From Akkermansia muciniphila (GTDB lineage: Bacteria; Verrucomicrobiota; Verrucomicrobiia; Limisphaerales; SXTU01), in assembly GCA_945874145.1 (NCBI GenBank), contig CAMCFN010000010.1, forward strand, positions 1-64,000: a stretch of 64,000 bases of DNA, written 5' to 3'. The stretch's first letter is position 1. Each line of letters opens with the position of its first letter. The position numbers and the translations under genes were made by a program. Below, piece after piece: positions 33,014-41,534 of the stretch. The notes under the pieces were generated by a model. The model was not told where the DNA came from and did no database searches. It worked only from the letters and a program-made list of their open reading frames with translations.

Positions 33014-35050
33014 CTACTCGTCATCCTTCGACACTTGGAACAGATCGCCCGCCTGGGTGAGCTGATCGCTGCTGCCGAGCAAGAGCAGTTTGTCCCCCGC
33101 ACGAATCTCCTCATCTGGACCGGGATTGACGTGGTTTTCGCCGTTGCGCTCGATGCCCACCACGCTGGCGCCGGTGCGGCTCCGCAGTTCCAGCTCGCGG
33201 ATCAGCTTGCCGACGACAGGTGAGTGCGGCTCCACCAACACCACGCGCAGTTGGGCATGGGAAAGCAGCCGGAAAAACTGCGTCGTGCTTTCCGGTCGCG
33301 TGGGGGGTGGCCGGTCGAAGGTCTCGATCAGGGCGACTTGCGCCTTGGAATGCCATTTCACAAACGCCCGCCACCACCCCCACATCACCAGCGCAACGAT
33401 GACCACCAGCACCATCAGCACCTCTCGCGGCGGGAGCAGCGGCGCGCTCAATGCCAGCACCAGCAAAGCCAGTGCCACGGCCCCCGCCAGAGGAATGGCT
33501 TGGGCGATGACGGCCCGGATGCTGGCCGTGCTTTCTCCGGCCGCCGCCGGCCGCACACTCACCTCGGCCAGCAGCAGCCCCAGCGCCTGAAGCTTGCGGA
33601 AGGTGGCAATGAGCAGCGGCAAGGCCAGCACGGTCGCCGCCAGCCATAAGATGGCGTGCAGGCCGATTTCCCCGCCGGGCAGGCCCGGCAGCCAGGCCGG
33701 CCGGCGCTGAGCGAGGAACGCCGCCACGATATAAATGGCGGCCGTCAGCGCGAGGTTGAGCCCCATCTGCCAAAACCACTTGCGCACCATACGACCCACA
33801 AATCCTGAGCGGCGTCCCTCGCGCAGCCGGCCCAGCCATTCGGTGTAGAGCTCCAGATAATTGGTGAGCGCGCGGGGCGCGTGCCGGCTCCACCATGCGA
33901 CCAGATCGTCCGACCGGCGCAACCGTATGGGCGTGGCGAACGCGGTGAGCACGGAGACGGCCACCGCGATGGGATAAAGAAAGTCGCTCGTGACCTTGAG
34001 CTGCAACCCTAGCGCGGCGATGATGAAGGAGAACTCGCCAATCTGCCCCAGGCCGTTGCCCACGCGCATCGAGGTCCAGGTGCTATTCCCGGCGATGAAC
34101 GTGCCAAACGCGCAGGCCACCGACTTGCCGAGCACCACCGCCAGCGTCACGACCAAAATTGGCAACCAATGCCTCGCCAGCATCTGGGGATCGATCAGCA
34201 GGCCGATGGCGACGAAAAAGACCGCGCAAAACAAATCGCGCAGGGCACTTGTGAGAATCTCAATCCGGCCAATCTCCCGCGCTTCTGCCACCACGGCCCC
34301 GATGATGAACGCCCCCAGCGCCACACTGTAGCCGAGCTTCAGCGCCAGCAAGGACACGCCAAAACAAAGCCCCAGCACGGTCACCAGCAGCACCTCGTTG
34401 CTGCGAAACTTCGCCACCCAGCCAATCAGCTTTGGCACCGCCAGCAGCCCCAGCACCACGGCCACCACCAGAAAAATCGCCAGCCGCCCCAGCGTGTCCG
34501 CCACCTGCCCGGCCTGCAGTCCCCCAGTCATGGCGATGCCGGAGAGCAGCGCCAGCAGCACGATGGCCAAGATGTCCTCTACAATCAAAATCCCGAAGAT
34601 GAGCTGGGCAAACGGCTCCTTCTGCTGCCCGCTTTCCTGCAAGGCCTTCACGATGATGGTGGTCGAGGAAATCGAGATCATCGCCCCCAGAAAAAGCGAG
34701 TCCATCCGTGACCAGCCAAACCACTGACCAATCTGGTAGCCCACGAGGATCATCAGCACGATTTCCAGCGGGGCGGCAATCAGCGCCGTCAAGCCGACCT
34801 TGCGCAGCCGCCGGAAGCTGAACTCCAGCCCGAGCGAAAACATGAGGAAAACGATGCCCAGCTCGGACAGCGTCTTGATCGTGCCTTGATCCGAAACCAG
34901 CGGCCGGGGCAGCAGGTGCGGCCCGATCAGCACTCCCGCGAGAATGTAGCCCAGCACGACCGGCAGCCGGAGCTGGTGGAACAGCACCGTCACCAGTCCC
35001 GCCGCCATCAACACGATGGCCAGATCTTGAAGGAAGGTCGCGCTGTGCAT
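33014..35050 (-). CDS. Kef/CPA2-type cation:proton antiporter with TrkA-C domain
   Basis: The ATG at 35050 gives 678 residues. The first 380 or so form the CPA2 antiporter core, including the HQLRLPVVLGYILAGVLIGP start and GEFSFIIAALGL. Four or so additional membrane helices follow (about 440-590). A C-terminal TrkA-C domain (about 590-670; VVGKLIRELELRSRTGASVV) ends the protein. No TrkA-N nucleotide-binding domain is seen. It probably exports K+ or Na+ in exchange for protons and is gated by a ligand on the TrkA-C part. Confidence 0.88.
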   Translation of the reverse strand: MHSATFLQDLAIVLMAAGLVTVLFHQLRLPVVLGYILAGVLIGPHLLPRPLVSDQGTIKTLSELGIVFLMFSLGLEFSFRRLRKVGLTALIAAPLEIVLMILVGYQIGQWFGWSRMDSLFLGAMISISSTTIIVKALQESGQQKEPFAQLIFGILIVEDILAIVLLALLSGIAMTGGLQAGQVADTLGRLAIFLVVAVVLGLLAVPKLIGWVAKFRSNEVLLVTVLGLCFGVSLLALKLGYSVALGAFIIGAVVAEAREIGRIEILTSALRDLFCAVFFVAIGLLIDPQMLARHWLPILVVTLAVVLGKSVACAFGTFIAGNSTWTSMRVGNGLGQIGEFSFIIAALGLQLKVTSDFLYPIAVAVSVLTAFATPIRLRRSDDLVAWWSRHAPRALTNYLELYTEWLGRLREGRRSGFVGRMVRKWFWQMGLNLALTAAIYIVAAFLAQRRPAWLPGLPGGEIGLHAILWLAATVLALPLLIATFRKLQALGLLLAEVSVRPAAAGESTASIRAVIAQAIPLAGAVALALLVLALSAPLLPPREVLMVLVVIVALVMWGWWRAFVKWHSKAQVALIETFDRPPPTRPESTTQFFRLLSHAQLRVVLVEPHSPVVGKLIRELELRSRTGASVVGIERNGENHVNPGPDEEIRAGDKLLLLGSSDQLTQAGDLFQVSKDDE

Positions 35051-35180
35051 GGTCCCGTGGTAATCGCGCCGGCCGGCAGCACCGCCCCCGGCTGACACCC
35101 AGCTTCTCTACGGCCGCCCTCGGCGCGTGGCAAGTTTCCTCCCTCCGCCGGCCGGCAAGCTCCGCTCGGCGGGTTGCCGG

Positions 35181-35744
35181 TTAGAACTGCACCTTCGGCG
35201 CGTCCTTCTCCGCTAGCGGCGTCTCGAAGAATGGCTCTTCCTTGAAGCCCAGCATTCCGGCAATAAGCACGGCCGGAAACGTTTGGATGCCGGTGTTCAA
35301 TTTAGTCACCGCGTCATTGTAAGCCTGGCGGGCGAACGCAATGCGGTCCTCCGTGCCGGTCAGCTCGCCCTGAAGCGAGGTGAAGTTCGAGTTCGCCTTC
35401 AGATCCGGATACGCCTCCGAAACGACGAGCAGCCGCGCCAGAGCGGAGCTGACCTCGCCCTCCGCCTTGATCTTGTCTGCGGGCGTCGTCGCGCTGGTGG
35501 CCCGGGCGCGGGCGGCGATGACGCGTTCCAAGGTCTCGGACTCGTGCTTGGCGTAGCCTTTGACCGTCGCGACGAGGTTGGGGATTAGATCGTGGCGGCG
35601 CTTGAGCTGCACATCGATCTGCGCCCACGCGTTCTTCACCGCCTGCCGCAGGCCGACGAGGCCGTTGTAGATGCCGACGCCCCACAGGCCGACGACGACG
35701 AGCATCGCAACCACCACCCCGAGGAAGATCAGAAACGGAATCAT
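35181..35744 (-). CDS. lemA: LemA-family protein
   Basis: A 187-residue protein with an N-terminal membrane anchor (residues 2-25) and the LemA helical body: NGLVGLRQAVKNAWAQIDVQ, LKRRHDLIPNLVATVKGYAK, ARAAR-like linker and IAFARQAYNDAVTKLNT. LemA proteins sit at the membrane; function is poorly defined. A promoter with its -10 ending 6 nt before the ATG is visible. A palindromic repeat separates it from ubiE. Confidence 0.92.
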   Translation of the reverse strand: MIPFLIFLGVVVAMLVVVGLWGVGIYNGLVGLRQAVKNAWAQIDVQLKRRHDLIPNLVATVKGYAKHESETLERVIAARARATSATTPADKIKAEGEVSSALARLLVVSEAYPDLKANSNFTSLQGELTGTEDRIAFARQAYNDAVTKLNTGIQTFPAVLIAGMLGFKEEPFFETPLAEKDAPKVQF

Positions 35745-35750
35745 GGCGCG

Positions 35751-35778
35751 ACCCTAGCAGCCGCAGGCACCTTGGCAA
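35751..35778 (-). promoter_or_regulatory. Promoter of lemA, apparently leaderless
   Basis: Minus strand: TTGCCA (35778-35773), 16 bp, TAGGGT (35756-35751), then 6 nt to the ATG at 35744. Confidence 0.45.
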
Positions 35779-35829
35779 TGGCGCGGAAGCTACAAGCCCG
35801 CGCGGAGATTGTAGCCTGGTCAAACTTTC

Positions 35830-35854
35830 TGCCGGCGGCGGCAAGCCGCCGGCA
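35830..35854. repeat. Short GC-rich palindrome between lemA and ubiE
   Basis: TGCCGGCGG and CCGCCGGCA form a near-perfect 25-bp palindrome. The outer half (AAGCCGCCGGCAC) and the following GACGCGACGG resemble the right end of the element at 4806-4901, so it may be a shortened copy of that family. Confidence 0.6.
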
Positions 35855-35875
35855 CAGACGCGACGGTGTGTCGCC

Positions 35876-36604
35876 TTACCGAGTCGGGGGCTTCTCCGCC
35901 ACGTTGATACTCATCACGCCACCGAGGAAGTTCACGATGTGCGCATCCGCCGCGCCGAGGGTGCGCAGTTGCTCGTCCACGCCGCGTTGCGCGGGATAGT
36001 GCTGAAGTGATTCGAGGATGTAGGCGTAGGCTTCCGCATTCTTGCAAAAAAGCCGACCAAACACCGGAACCGCGAACCGCAAATAGGCGAAGTAAGCCAT
36101 GCGCCAAGTCGCGTTGTCCGGCTTGCCGAAATCCAGCACCAGGAGTCGCCCGCCCGGCTTGAGCACGCGCCACATCTCGCGCAAACCCGCCGCCACATTC
36201 GCGAGATTTCGAAGCCCATAGCTGATGGTCACTACCTCAAAGTGCTCGTCGGGAAACGGCAGGTGCAAAGCGTCGCCTTGGAGGAACACCGGGCGCGCAG
36301 GCGCGCCAACTTTTGCCTTCCGCGCCGCCGCAACCGCGAGCATCGGCGCGCTGAAATCCACCCCCGTGGTGCGTGCGCCGGCGGCGGCCAGGGCAAAGGC
36401 CACGTCTCCCGTGCCACAACACAAATCCAGTGCCGTGTCACCCGGCTGGACGGCCGCGAACTGGAGCAGCCGACGCTTCCACCAGCGATGCAGGCCGAAG
36501 CTTTGCAGGTCGTTGATGAGATCGTAGCGCGGTGCAATCGCAGCGAAGAGGTCGTTGACCCGCTCCGCGCGCTGCTCGCCCGCCTCATAAAACCGGTTGC
36601 CCAT
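35876..36604 (-). CDS. ubiE: UbiE/MenG-type quinone methyltransferase
   Basis: The 242-residue protein methylates demethylmenaquinone or a ubiquinone precursor with SAM. Motifs are complete: FDAIAPRYDLIN-like FAAIAPRYDLINDLQSFGLH, LDLCCGTGDVAF for SAM, FEVVTISYGLRNL and GGRLLVLDFGKP. Menaquinone is the likely product in a Verrucomicrobiota cell, but the ring choice is not encoded here. Its promoter faces that of the CE15 esterase gene. Confidence 0.9.
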   Translation of the reverse strand: MGNRFYEAGEQRAERVNDLFAAIAPRYDLINDLQSFGLHRWWKRRLLQFAAVQPGDTALDLCCGTGDVAFALAAAGARTTGVDFSAPMLAVAAARKAKVGAPARPVFLQGDALHLPFPDEHFEVVTISYGLRNLANVAAGLREMWRVLKPGGRLLVLDFGKPDNATWRMAYFAYLRFAVPVFGRLFCKNAEAYAYILESLQHYPAQRGVDEQLRTLGAADAHIVNFLGGVMSINVAEKPPTR

Positions 36605-36612
36605 TGGCCTTG

Positions 36613-36639
36613 AGGCTAGCCGTGGAAGCGCGGTGTCAG
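36613..36639 (-). promoter_or_regulatory. Promoter of ubiE, near-leaderless
   Basis: Minus strand: CTGACA (36639-36634), 15 bp, TAGCCT (36618-36613), then 8 nt to the ATG at 36604. The spacer is short, so confidence is lower. Confidence 0.35.
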
Positions 36640-36659
36640 AAGCGGAAATTCACAACGGC

Positions 36660-36688
36660 TTGTGCGGGCCGGGGCGGCTCGCTAGGTT
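36660..36688 (+). promoter_or_regulatory. Promoter of the CE15 esterase, near-leaderless
   Basis: TTGTGC (36660-36665), 17 bp, TAGGTT (36683-36688), then 7 nt to the ATG at 36696. Confidence 0.45.
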
Positions 36689-36695
36689 GCCCCTC

Positions 36696-37988
36696 ATGCA
36701 ATTCACTCAGCTACTCGCCGGCGGCTTGATCCTCGCCGCCAGCCTCAGCGCGTTTGCCCAGCGGCCCAACACCACGAACTACGACGAAAGCAAAGTCGGC
36801 AACCTCCCATTGCCCGACCCGCTGACCTGTGCGGATGGCTCCAAGGTCACGGACGCGAAGACGTGGCAGACAAAGCGACGCGCGGAGGTCTTCGGCCTGT
36901 TTCAGACGCATGTGTATGGCCGCAGCCCCGCGAAGCCGGCGAACCTAGTCTTTGAAGTCACCAAGACCGAGCCCAAGGCGCTCGGCGGCACAGCCACGCG
37001 CAAGGAGATCGCCATTTATCTCACGGGCAAGAAAGACGGCCCGCGTCTGGACCTGTTGGTGTTTGTGCCGAATGGCGTGAAAGGGCCAGTGCCCGCCTTC
37101 CTCGGCTGCAATTTCAACGGCAACCACGCCGTCCACGCCGACCCAACCATCACGTTGAATCCGCGCTGGATGCGCAACAGCCAGGACAAGCAGGGCGTCG
37201 TGAACAACCGCGCCACCGAGGCGTCGCGCGGTTCCGAGGCCAGCCGCTGGCAGGTGGAGATGGTCATCGCCAAGGGCTACGCGCTCGCCACCTACTACTA
37301 CGGCGACGTGGAGCCGGACCACGCCGAGGGCTGGAAGGACGGCCTGCGCGCCGCGATGTCGAAGGGCGGGGCGAGCACGCAGTTCGCACCCGATGCGTGG
37401 GGCGCGATTGGCGCGTGGGCGTGGGGCCTGAGCCGCGGGCTGGACTATTTGGAGAAGGACAAGGCGATTGACGCGAAGAAGGTGGCGGTAATCGGGCACT
37501 CGCGGCTGGGCAAGACTTCGCTCTGGGCGGGTGCGAGCGATGAACGGTTTGGCATGGTGATTTCCAACAACTCGGGCGAAGGCGGCGCGTCCATCTCGCG
37601 GCGCGACTTCGGCGAGACCATCGCGGTGCTGAACAAGAATTTTCCGCACTGGTTTTGCGGCAACTACAAGCAATACACCGGTCACCCGGAGAACCTCCCC
37701 GTGGACATGCACGAGCTGGCCGCACTGGCCGCACCGCGCCCACTCTATATCGCCAGCGCGCAGGAGGACACTTGGGCGGACCCGAAAGGGGAGTTCCTGG
37801 CGGGCAAGCTGGCCGAGCCAGTGTATGCGCTCTTCGGGAAGAAAGGCACCGGGGTCGCGGAATGGCCGGCGGTGAACCAGCCGGTGGGAGAGTCCATCGG
37901 CTACCACGTCCGGAGTGGCAAGCACGACGTGACCGCCTATGATTGGGAGCAATACCTCCGCTTCGCCGACAAACACTTCAAGCGGTAG
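36696..37988 (+). CDS. Secreted CE15-type glucuronoyl esterase
   Basis: The ATG at 36696 gives 430 residues with a signal peptide (ends SAFAQ). It is a bacterial carbohydrate esterase family 15 protein: GHSRLGKTSLWAGASDERF holds the nucleophile Ser269. The oxyanion region is SNNSGEGGASISRR, and HDVTAYDW supplies the catalytic His. The acid is expected near SAQEDTWADP. These enzymes split ester bonds between glucuronic acid of xylan and lignin alcohols. It suggests use of plant cell-wall material. Expression is likely from its own promoter. Confidence 0.9.
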   Translation: MQFTQLLAGGLILAASLSAFAQRPNTTNYDESKVGNLPLPDPLTCADGSKVTDAKTWQTKRRAEVFGLFQTHVYGRSPAKPANLVFEVTKTEPKALGGTATRKEIAIYLTGKKDGPRLDLLVFVPNGVKGPVPAFLGCNFNGNHAVHADPTITLNPRWMRNSQDKQGVVNNRATEASRGSEASRWQVEMVIAKGYALATYYYGDVEPDHAEGWKDGLRAAMSKGGASTQFAPDAWGAIGAWAWGLSRGLDYLEKDKAIDAKKVAVIGHSRLGKTSLWAGASDERFGMVISNNSGEGGASISRRDFGETIAVLNKNFPHWFCGNYKQYTGHPENLPVDMHELAALAAPRPLYIASAQEDTWADPKGEFLAGKLAEPVYALFGKKGTGVAEWPAVNQPVGESIGYHVRSGKHDVTAYDWEQYLRFADKHFKR

Positions 37989-38006
37989 CCGCCGCGCGCC
38001 ACGCCG

Positions 38007-38423
38007 TCAGGCGCAACCGCAGCCGTGGTCAGAGCAGCAACTGCCGTCGTTCATGTCCTCGACGGTCGGCACGCGGCCGAGTTCGAAAGTCTTCTGAACG
38101 TGCTTGAGGATGGAATCCTGCATCCGGGAAACTTCCTGCTGCGCGGTCATGAACTCGGTGGCGACGGGGTTGCCCATGAAGCTGTCGCGCAAGGCCTCGA
38201 AGCGGCCGATCTCCTCCTCGGAGATTTGCACGCCGTGCTGCTGCTTCTGCTGGAGTAGCGCACCGGAGTCATTGAGCATCTGGTATTCATACTTCGCCTT
38301 CTCATCGACCATGAAGGCGTCAATGCGCCGGCGGAGGTCGGTGAAGTCGGGGCGGTCTAGGATAGACTGGCACAGCTCGCGAATTTTCGCGTCCAGAACA
38401 GGGCTTTCAACGGCGGTTTGCAT
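38007..38423 (-). CDS. YlbF-family protein with cysteine-rich tail
   Basis: The ATG at 38423 gives 138 residues: a long helical protein with the Com_YlbF pattern (VLDAKIRELCQSILDRPDFT, then YEYQMLNDSGALLQQKQQHG and RFEALRDSFMGNPVA). YlbF/YmcA proteins of Bacillus form a complex with YaaT that carries Fe-S clusters and affects RNA processing. The C-terminus here ends DGSCCSDHGCGCA, four cysteines that could ligate a metal or cluster. No YaaT homologue is in the window. Confidence 0.75.
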   Translation of the reverse strand: MQTAVESPVLDAKIRELCQSILDRPDFTDLRRRIDAFMVDEKAKYEYQMLNDSGALLQQKQQHGVQISEEEIGRFEALRDSFMGNPVATEFMTAQQEVSRMQDSILKHVQKTFELGRVPTVEDMNDGSCCSDHGCGCA

Positions 38424-38545
38424 AGCTTGATGGTTTGGCCCGCGACGCTCACGACGCAACGGACGCGGCAAAAGGTAGCAGTGGAAAAGAAGTGGGCGAG
38501 AATTCTTTTCCGAGCCGATTGACTGCCGCAAAGACACCGGGCCGA

Positions 38546-38640
38546 GGCGCGGCGTTTACGCCGCTTCGCCATCCGAACCTCCACCGCCCTTCGTTTCGTC
38601 CTTGTCTGCTAAAACGTTCGAGCGGCCTGAAGGCCGTGCC
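38546..38640. repeat. Intergenic inverted-repeat element, copy 2 of 3
   Basis: Left arm GGCGCGGCGTTTACGCCGCT (from 38546) and right arm CGAGCGGCCTGAAGGCCGTG (from 38619) are inverted relatives. The right arm shares GCGGCCTGAAGGCCG with copy 1. It lies in the divergent gap between the YlbF-like and lipoprotein genes (38424-38720), which contains no other feature. Confidence 0.8.
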
Positions 38641-38720
38641 CCGGGTCAAAACGCACCCTCGCGACTGAGGGCGTTTTCTTGCCCGTTGACGACGGGGCTG
38701 GGACGGGTGTTACTCAGCCC

Positions 38721-39095
38721 ATGCACTGGTTACCGACCTGTCTTCTCGCCAGCCTGCTCGGCGTCGGCTGCACCACTGCGCCGGACGCTCGCAAAGCCAC
38801 GCCACCAAAGAAAGGGGATCCGAAGACCGGCAAGACCGCCCCGCCCGCCGCCCCGGAGATCTCCCCCGTGAACGCCTTGTCCGGCCGGGTGATGCTGGTG
38901 AATGGCCCGCTCAAATACATCGTGGCGGAAGGCACGCTCGGCCGGTTGCCGGCGGCGGAGCAGATGCTCCATGCCTATCGCGACGGCCAGCGGGTGGGCG
39001 AAGTCCGCGTGTCTCAGCAGGCGCGCGGTGCCAATTTCACGGCGGACATCGTGCAAGGCGAGCTGCGCGTCGGTGACACTTTGCGCAGCGACTAA
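38721..39095 (+). CDS. Small lipoprotein, unknown
   Basis: The ATG at 38721 gives 124 residues with a lipoprotein signal: MHWLPTCLLASLLGVGC, Cys17 as lipidation site. A Pro/Lys-rich linker follows, then an SH3-like or beta-barrel stretch (SGRVMLVNGPLKYIVAEGTL and GQRVGEVRVSQQARGANFTA). A beta-rich KOW/SH3-like fold is my reading, not a family assignment. Envelope location is likely. Confidence 0.65.
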   Translation: MHWLPTCLLASLLGVGCTTAPDARKATPPKKGDPKTGKTAPPAAPEISPVNALSGRVMLVNGPLKYIVAEGTLGRLPAAEQMLHAYRDGQRVGEVRVSQQARGANFTADIVQGELRVGDTLRSD

Positions 39096-39115
39096 CCCCG
39101 CGCATCCCGGGCGGT

Positions 39116-40144
39116 TCAAAGGTGTTCGCCGGCCAGCAGATCGCCTTCCTTGAGCACCAGGGGAAACGGCTCCAGCGGCATCGGCCGGTCATGGCCAAGG
39201 AACTCCTCGCAGACGCGGAAAAAATCATCGCGTGTGCCGACGCGGCGGATTTGGTGGAGAAACAACCCGTCGGCATCCACGCCGAGGCCGACGTAGTTCA
39301 AATACTTCTTCATCTTCTGCACCTGCGAAAACTCGCCAATCCCCGGGCTGCAAACGGCCTCGTAGAGCGCGCGGATGTAGCCCAGCACATCCACGCCACG
39401 CGGCAGAAAGAGCGGCTCGCCCGCCAAGTGCTGGCGGATCTGGGTGAAGAGCCAGGGGTTCCGGATCGCGCCCCGGCCAATCATCAGCCCGCGCGCGCCA
39501 GTGAACCGCAGCACTTCGGCGGCTTTTCCGGCGGAATGCACGTTGCCATTGGCCATCACGGGACAGGGCAGGTGCGTCACCGCGCGGGCGATGAAGTCAT
39601 AATGCACCTCGCTGCGATACATCTCCTTGACCGTGCGGGCGTGGACGGTGAGCAGGTCCAGCGAGTGCCGCGCGAAGATGGGCAGCAACTCGTCGAACAC
39701 GCGCGGATCGTCGAAGCCGATGCGGGTCTTGACCGTGAAGGGAATCGTCACCGCCTGTCGGAGCGCGCCCAAGATGGCGTCCACGCGCTTCGGCTCGCGC
39801 AGCAGGCCGCCACCGGCGCACTTGCGATAAACCACTGGTGCCGGGCAGCCGAGGTTCAAATCCACCGCGGCGATGGGCAGCGTTTGCAGAAATTTCGCCG
39901 TGCGGACGAGCGCGGGGATGTCGTTGCCAATCATCTGCGCCACGATGGGGCGGCCGGTGACGTTGGCGGTGATGGACTGGACGATCCACTTCTCCGGCGT
40001 CGAGACCGCGTGAACGCGCAGATACTCGGTCCAATACACATCCGGCCCACCGTAGCGGGCCATCAACGTCATGAACGCGAGGTCGGTCACGTCTTGCATC
40101 GGCGCGAGCGCGAGCAGCGGTCCGGCGATGGGGAAAACGTTCAT
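39116..40144 (-). CDS. dus: tRNA-dihydrouridine synthase
   Basis: Dus enzymes reduce uridine in tRNA with FMN. From the ATG at 40144 the protein is 342 residues. The N-terminal LLALAPMQDVTDLAFMTLM, DLNLGCPAPVVYRKCAGGGL (with the catalytic Cys), PFTVKTRIGFDD, LTVHARTVKEMY, PVMANGNVHS and GLMIGRGAIRNPWLF are all present. It is DusB-like by eye. The sugar ABC permease gene is upstream on the same strand, 55 bp away. Confidence 0.9.
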   Translation of the reverse strand: MNVFPIAGPLLALAPMQDVTDLAFMTLMARYGGPDVYWTEYLRVHAVSTPEKWIVQSITANVTGRPIVAQMIGNDIPALVRTAKFLQTLPIAAVDLNLGCPAPVVYRKCAGGGLLREPKRVDAILGALRQAVTIPFTVKTRIGFDDPRVFDELLPIFARHSLDLLTVHARTVKEMYRSEVHYDFIARAVTHLPCPVMANGNVHSAGKAAEVLRFTGARGLMIGRGAIRNPWLFTQIRQHLAGEPLFLPRGVDVLGYIRALYEAVCSPGIGEFSQVQKMKKYLNYVGLGVDADGLFLHQIRRVGTRDDFFRVCEEFLGHDRPMPLEPFPLVLKEGDLLAGEHL

Positions 40145-40199
40145 GACCACGAAAGTCCAGGCAGTGCCGGGGACGAAGGGAACGAATACGGCGGCCCAA

Positions 40200-41333
40200 T
40201 CACGCCGCACGCGCCATGCGGCGACGCGTCCACCAGCCGTTGAACTGGTCAAGCACCACGGCGAGAATCACCGCGGCACCGATGATGATGCGGCTGTAAT
40301 TCTGGTCGATGCCGAGGATGACGATGCCGTTGTCGATCATCTTAATAATGAGCGCACCCAAGAGCGCGCCCAGCGCGGAGCCCCGGCCGCCGGAGAGGCT
40401 GGCCCCGCCCACCACCGCCGCTGCGATGACGTCGAGCTCGTAACCCTGACCGTCGCCGCTGGTCGCGCTACCGTAGTAGCCGATGGCCAGCAGGGCCGCA
40501 ACGCCCGCAGCGAGGCCGGAGTAGATGAACACCTTGAGCTTCACCAACTGCACGCGGATACCGCTGAACTGGGCGGCCAGCTCGTTGCCGCCCACGGCAT
40601 AAGCCTGTCGACCCGCGGCGAGGAAAGTAAGATAGAACGTGCCGCCAATCGTCACAGCCAGCAGCACGCCAAGCGGCACGAGGCTCAGACCATCCCCAGT
40701 TTCCCAGCGAATCATGTAGCGAAACGCTTCCGGAAAATCCCCAACCGACTGCCCGCCGGTCATGACAAACGCCTCGCCCCGGAAGATGGCCATCGTCCCC
40801 AGCGTGATGATGAAGGGATGCACTTTGAGTGCCGTCACCATCACGCCGTTGAGCACGCCGCACAGCGTCCCGACCGCCAGACAGGCCGTGATGCCGAGCA
40901 TCAGCGCCTCATGCGGCGGCGCACTGGTCAGGGCCCCGCCGGGACCAAACGCCCGGAAAACCATCGCGCCCACCACCGACGCCAAGGCGTAGATCGCGCC
41001 CACGCTCAAATCAATTTGCCCGGCGATGATCACCAGCGTCGCCCCCACCGCCATGATGCCGATGAAGCTCGTGTCCTTGGCCAGTTGGGTGAGGTTGGCC
41101 GCGTTGAGAAACTTGTTTTTCTCCTCGAAGACCGGCACCCGCTCACCCTTCTCCAAGGTGAAGACCCGCTCGCGTTCGCCTTGGGCGTTGACCTGAAGCT
41201 TGGGCACTTTGACCGTGCCGCCCAGCAGCGTCAGCACGGCTCCGAGCAGCAAGATGACGAGGAGCAGCCCTCCCTCCTGCATTCCAAAGATCGCCGAGCG
41301 GGCGCGAACAGTGATGCGTTTGGCAGTTTCCAT
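40200..41333 (-). CDS. Sugar ABC transporter permease (RbsC/RhaP-like)
   Basis: From the ATG at 41333 the protein is 377 residues of the BPD_transp_2 type, with about 9-10 membrane helices. Landmarks are AGQIDLSVGAIYALASVVGA, NGVMVTALKVHPFIITLGTM and IRVQLVKLKVFIYSGLAAG. Between TM1 and TM2 lies a charged extension (VKVPKLQVNAQGERERVF) not seen in RbsC. No cognate ATPase or binding protein gene is adjacent, so the rest of the transporter must be encoded elsewhere. Confidence 0.88.
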   Translation of the reverse strand: METAKRITVRARSAIFGMQEGGLLLVILLLGAVLTLLGGTVKVPKLQVNAQGERERVFTLEKGERVPVFEEKNKFLNAANLTQLAKDTSFIGIMAVGATLVIIAGQIDLSVGAIYALASVVGAMVFRAFGPGGALTSAPPHEALMLGITACLAVGTLCGVLNGVMVTALKVHPFIITLGTMAIFRGEAFVMTGGQSVGDFPEAFRYMIRWETGDGLSLVPLGVLLAVTIGGTFYLTFLAAGRQAYAVGGNELAAQFSGIRVQLVKLKVFIYSGLAAGVAALLAIGYYGSATSGDGQGYELDVIAAAVVGGASLSGGRGSALGALLGALIIKMIDNGIVILGIDQNYSRIIIGAAVILAVVLDQFNGWWTRRRMARAA

Positions 41334-41534
41334 GATGCGGCGCAGGCTAACAGACGGTGCACCGTTCGCAACCTTGCAGGTTAGAGCTCGCCCGCCAACC
41401 AGGAGTCCAGCCTTTACCAACTCCCTGAATCCCGGCGGGATGACGCCCGTGCTGACGTTGCGTTTTTCGAAATCTGACCGCAGTGTTCAGTCAGTCCAAA
41501 ACTGACCTATCGCGCGTCGCCCAGCTTTCGCCGC

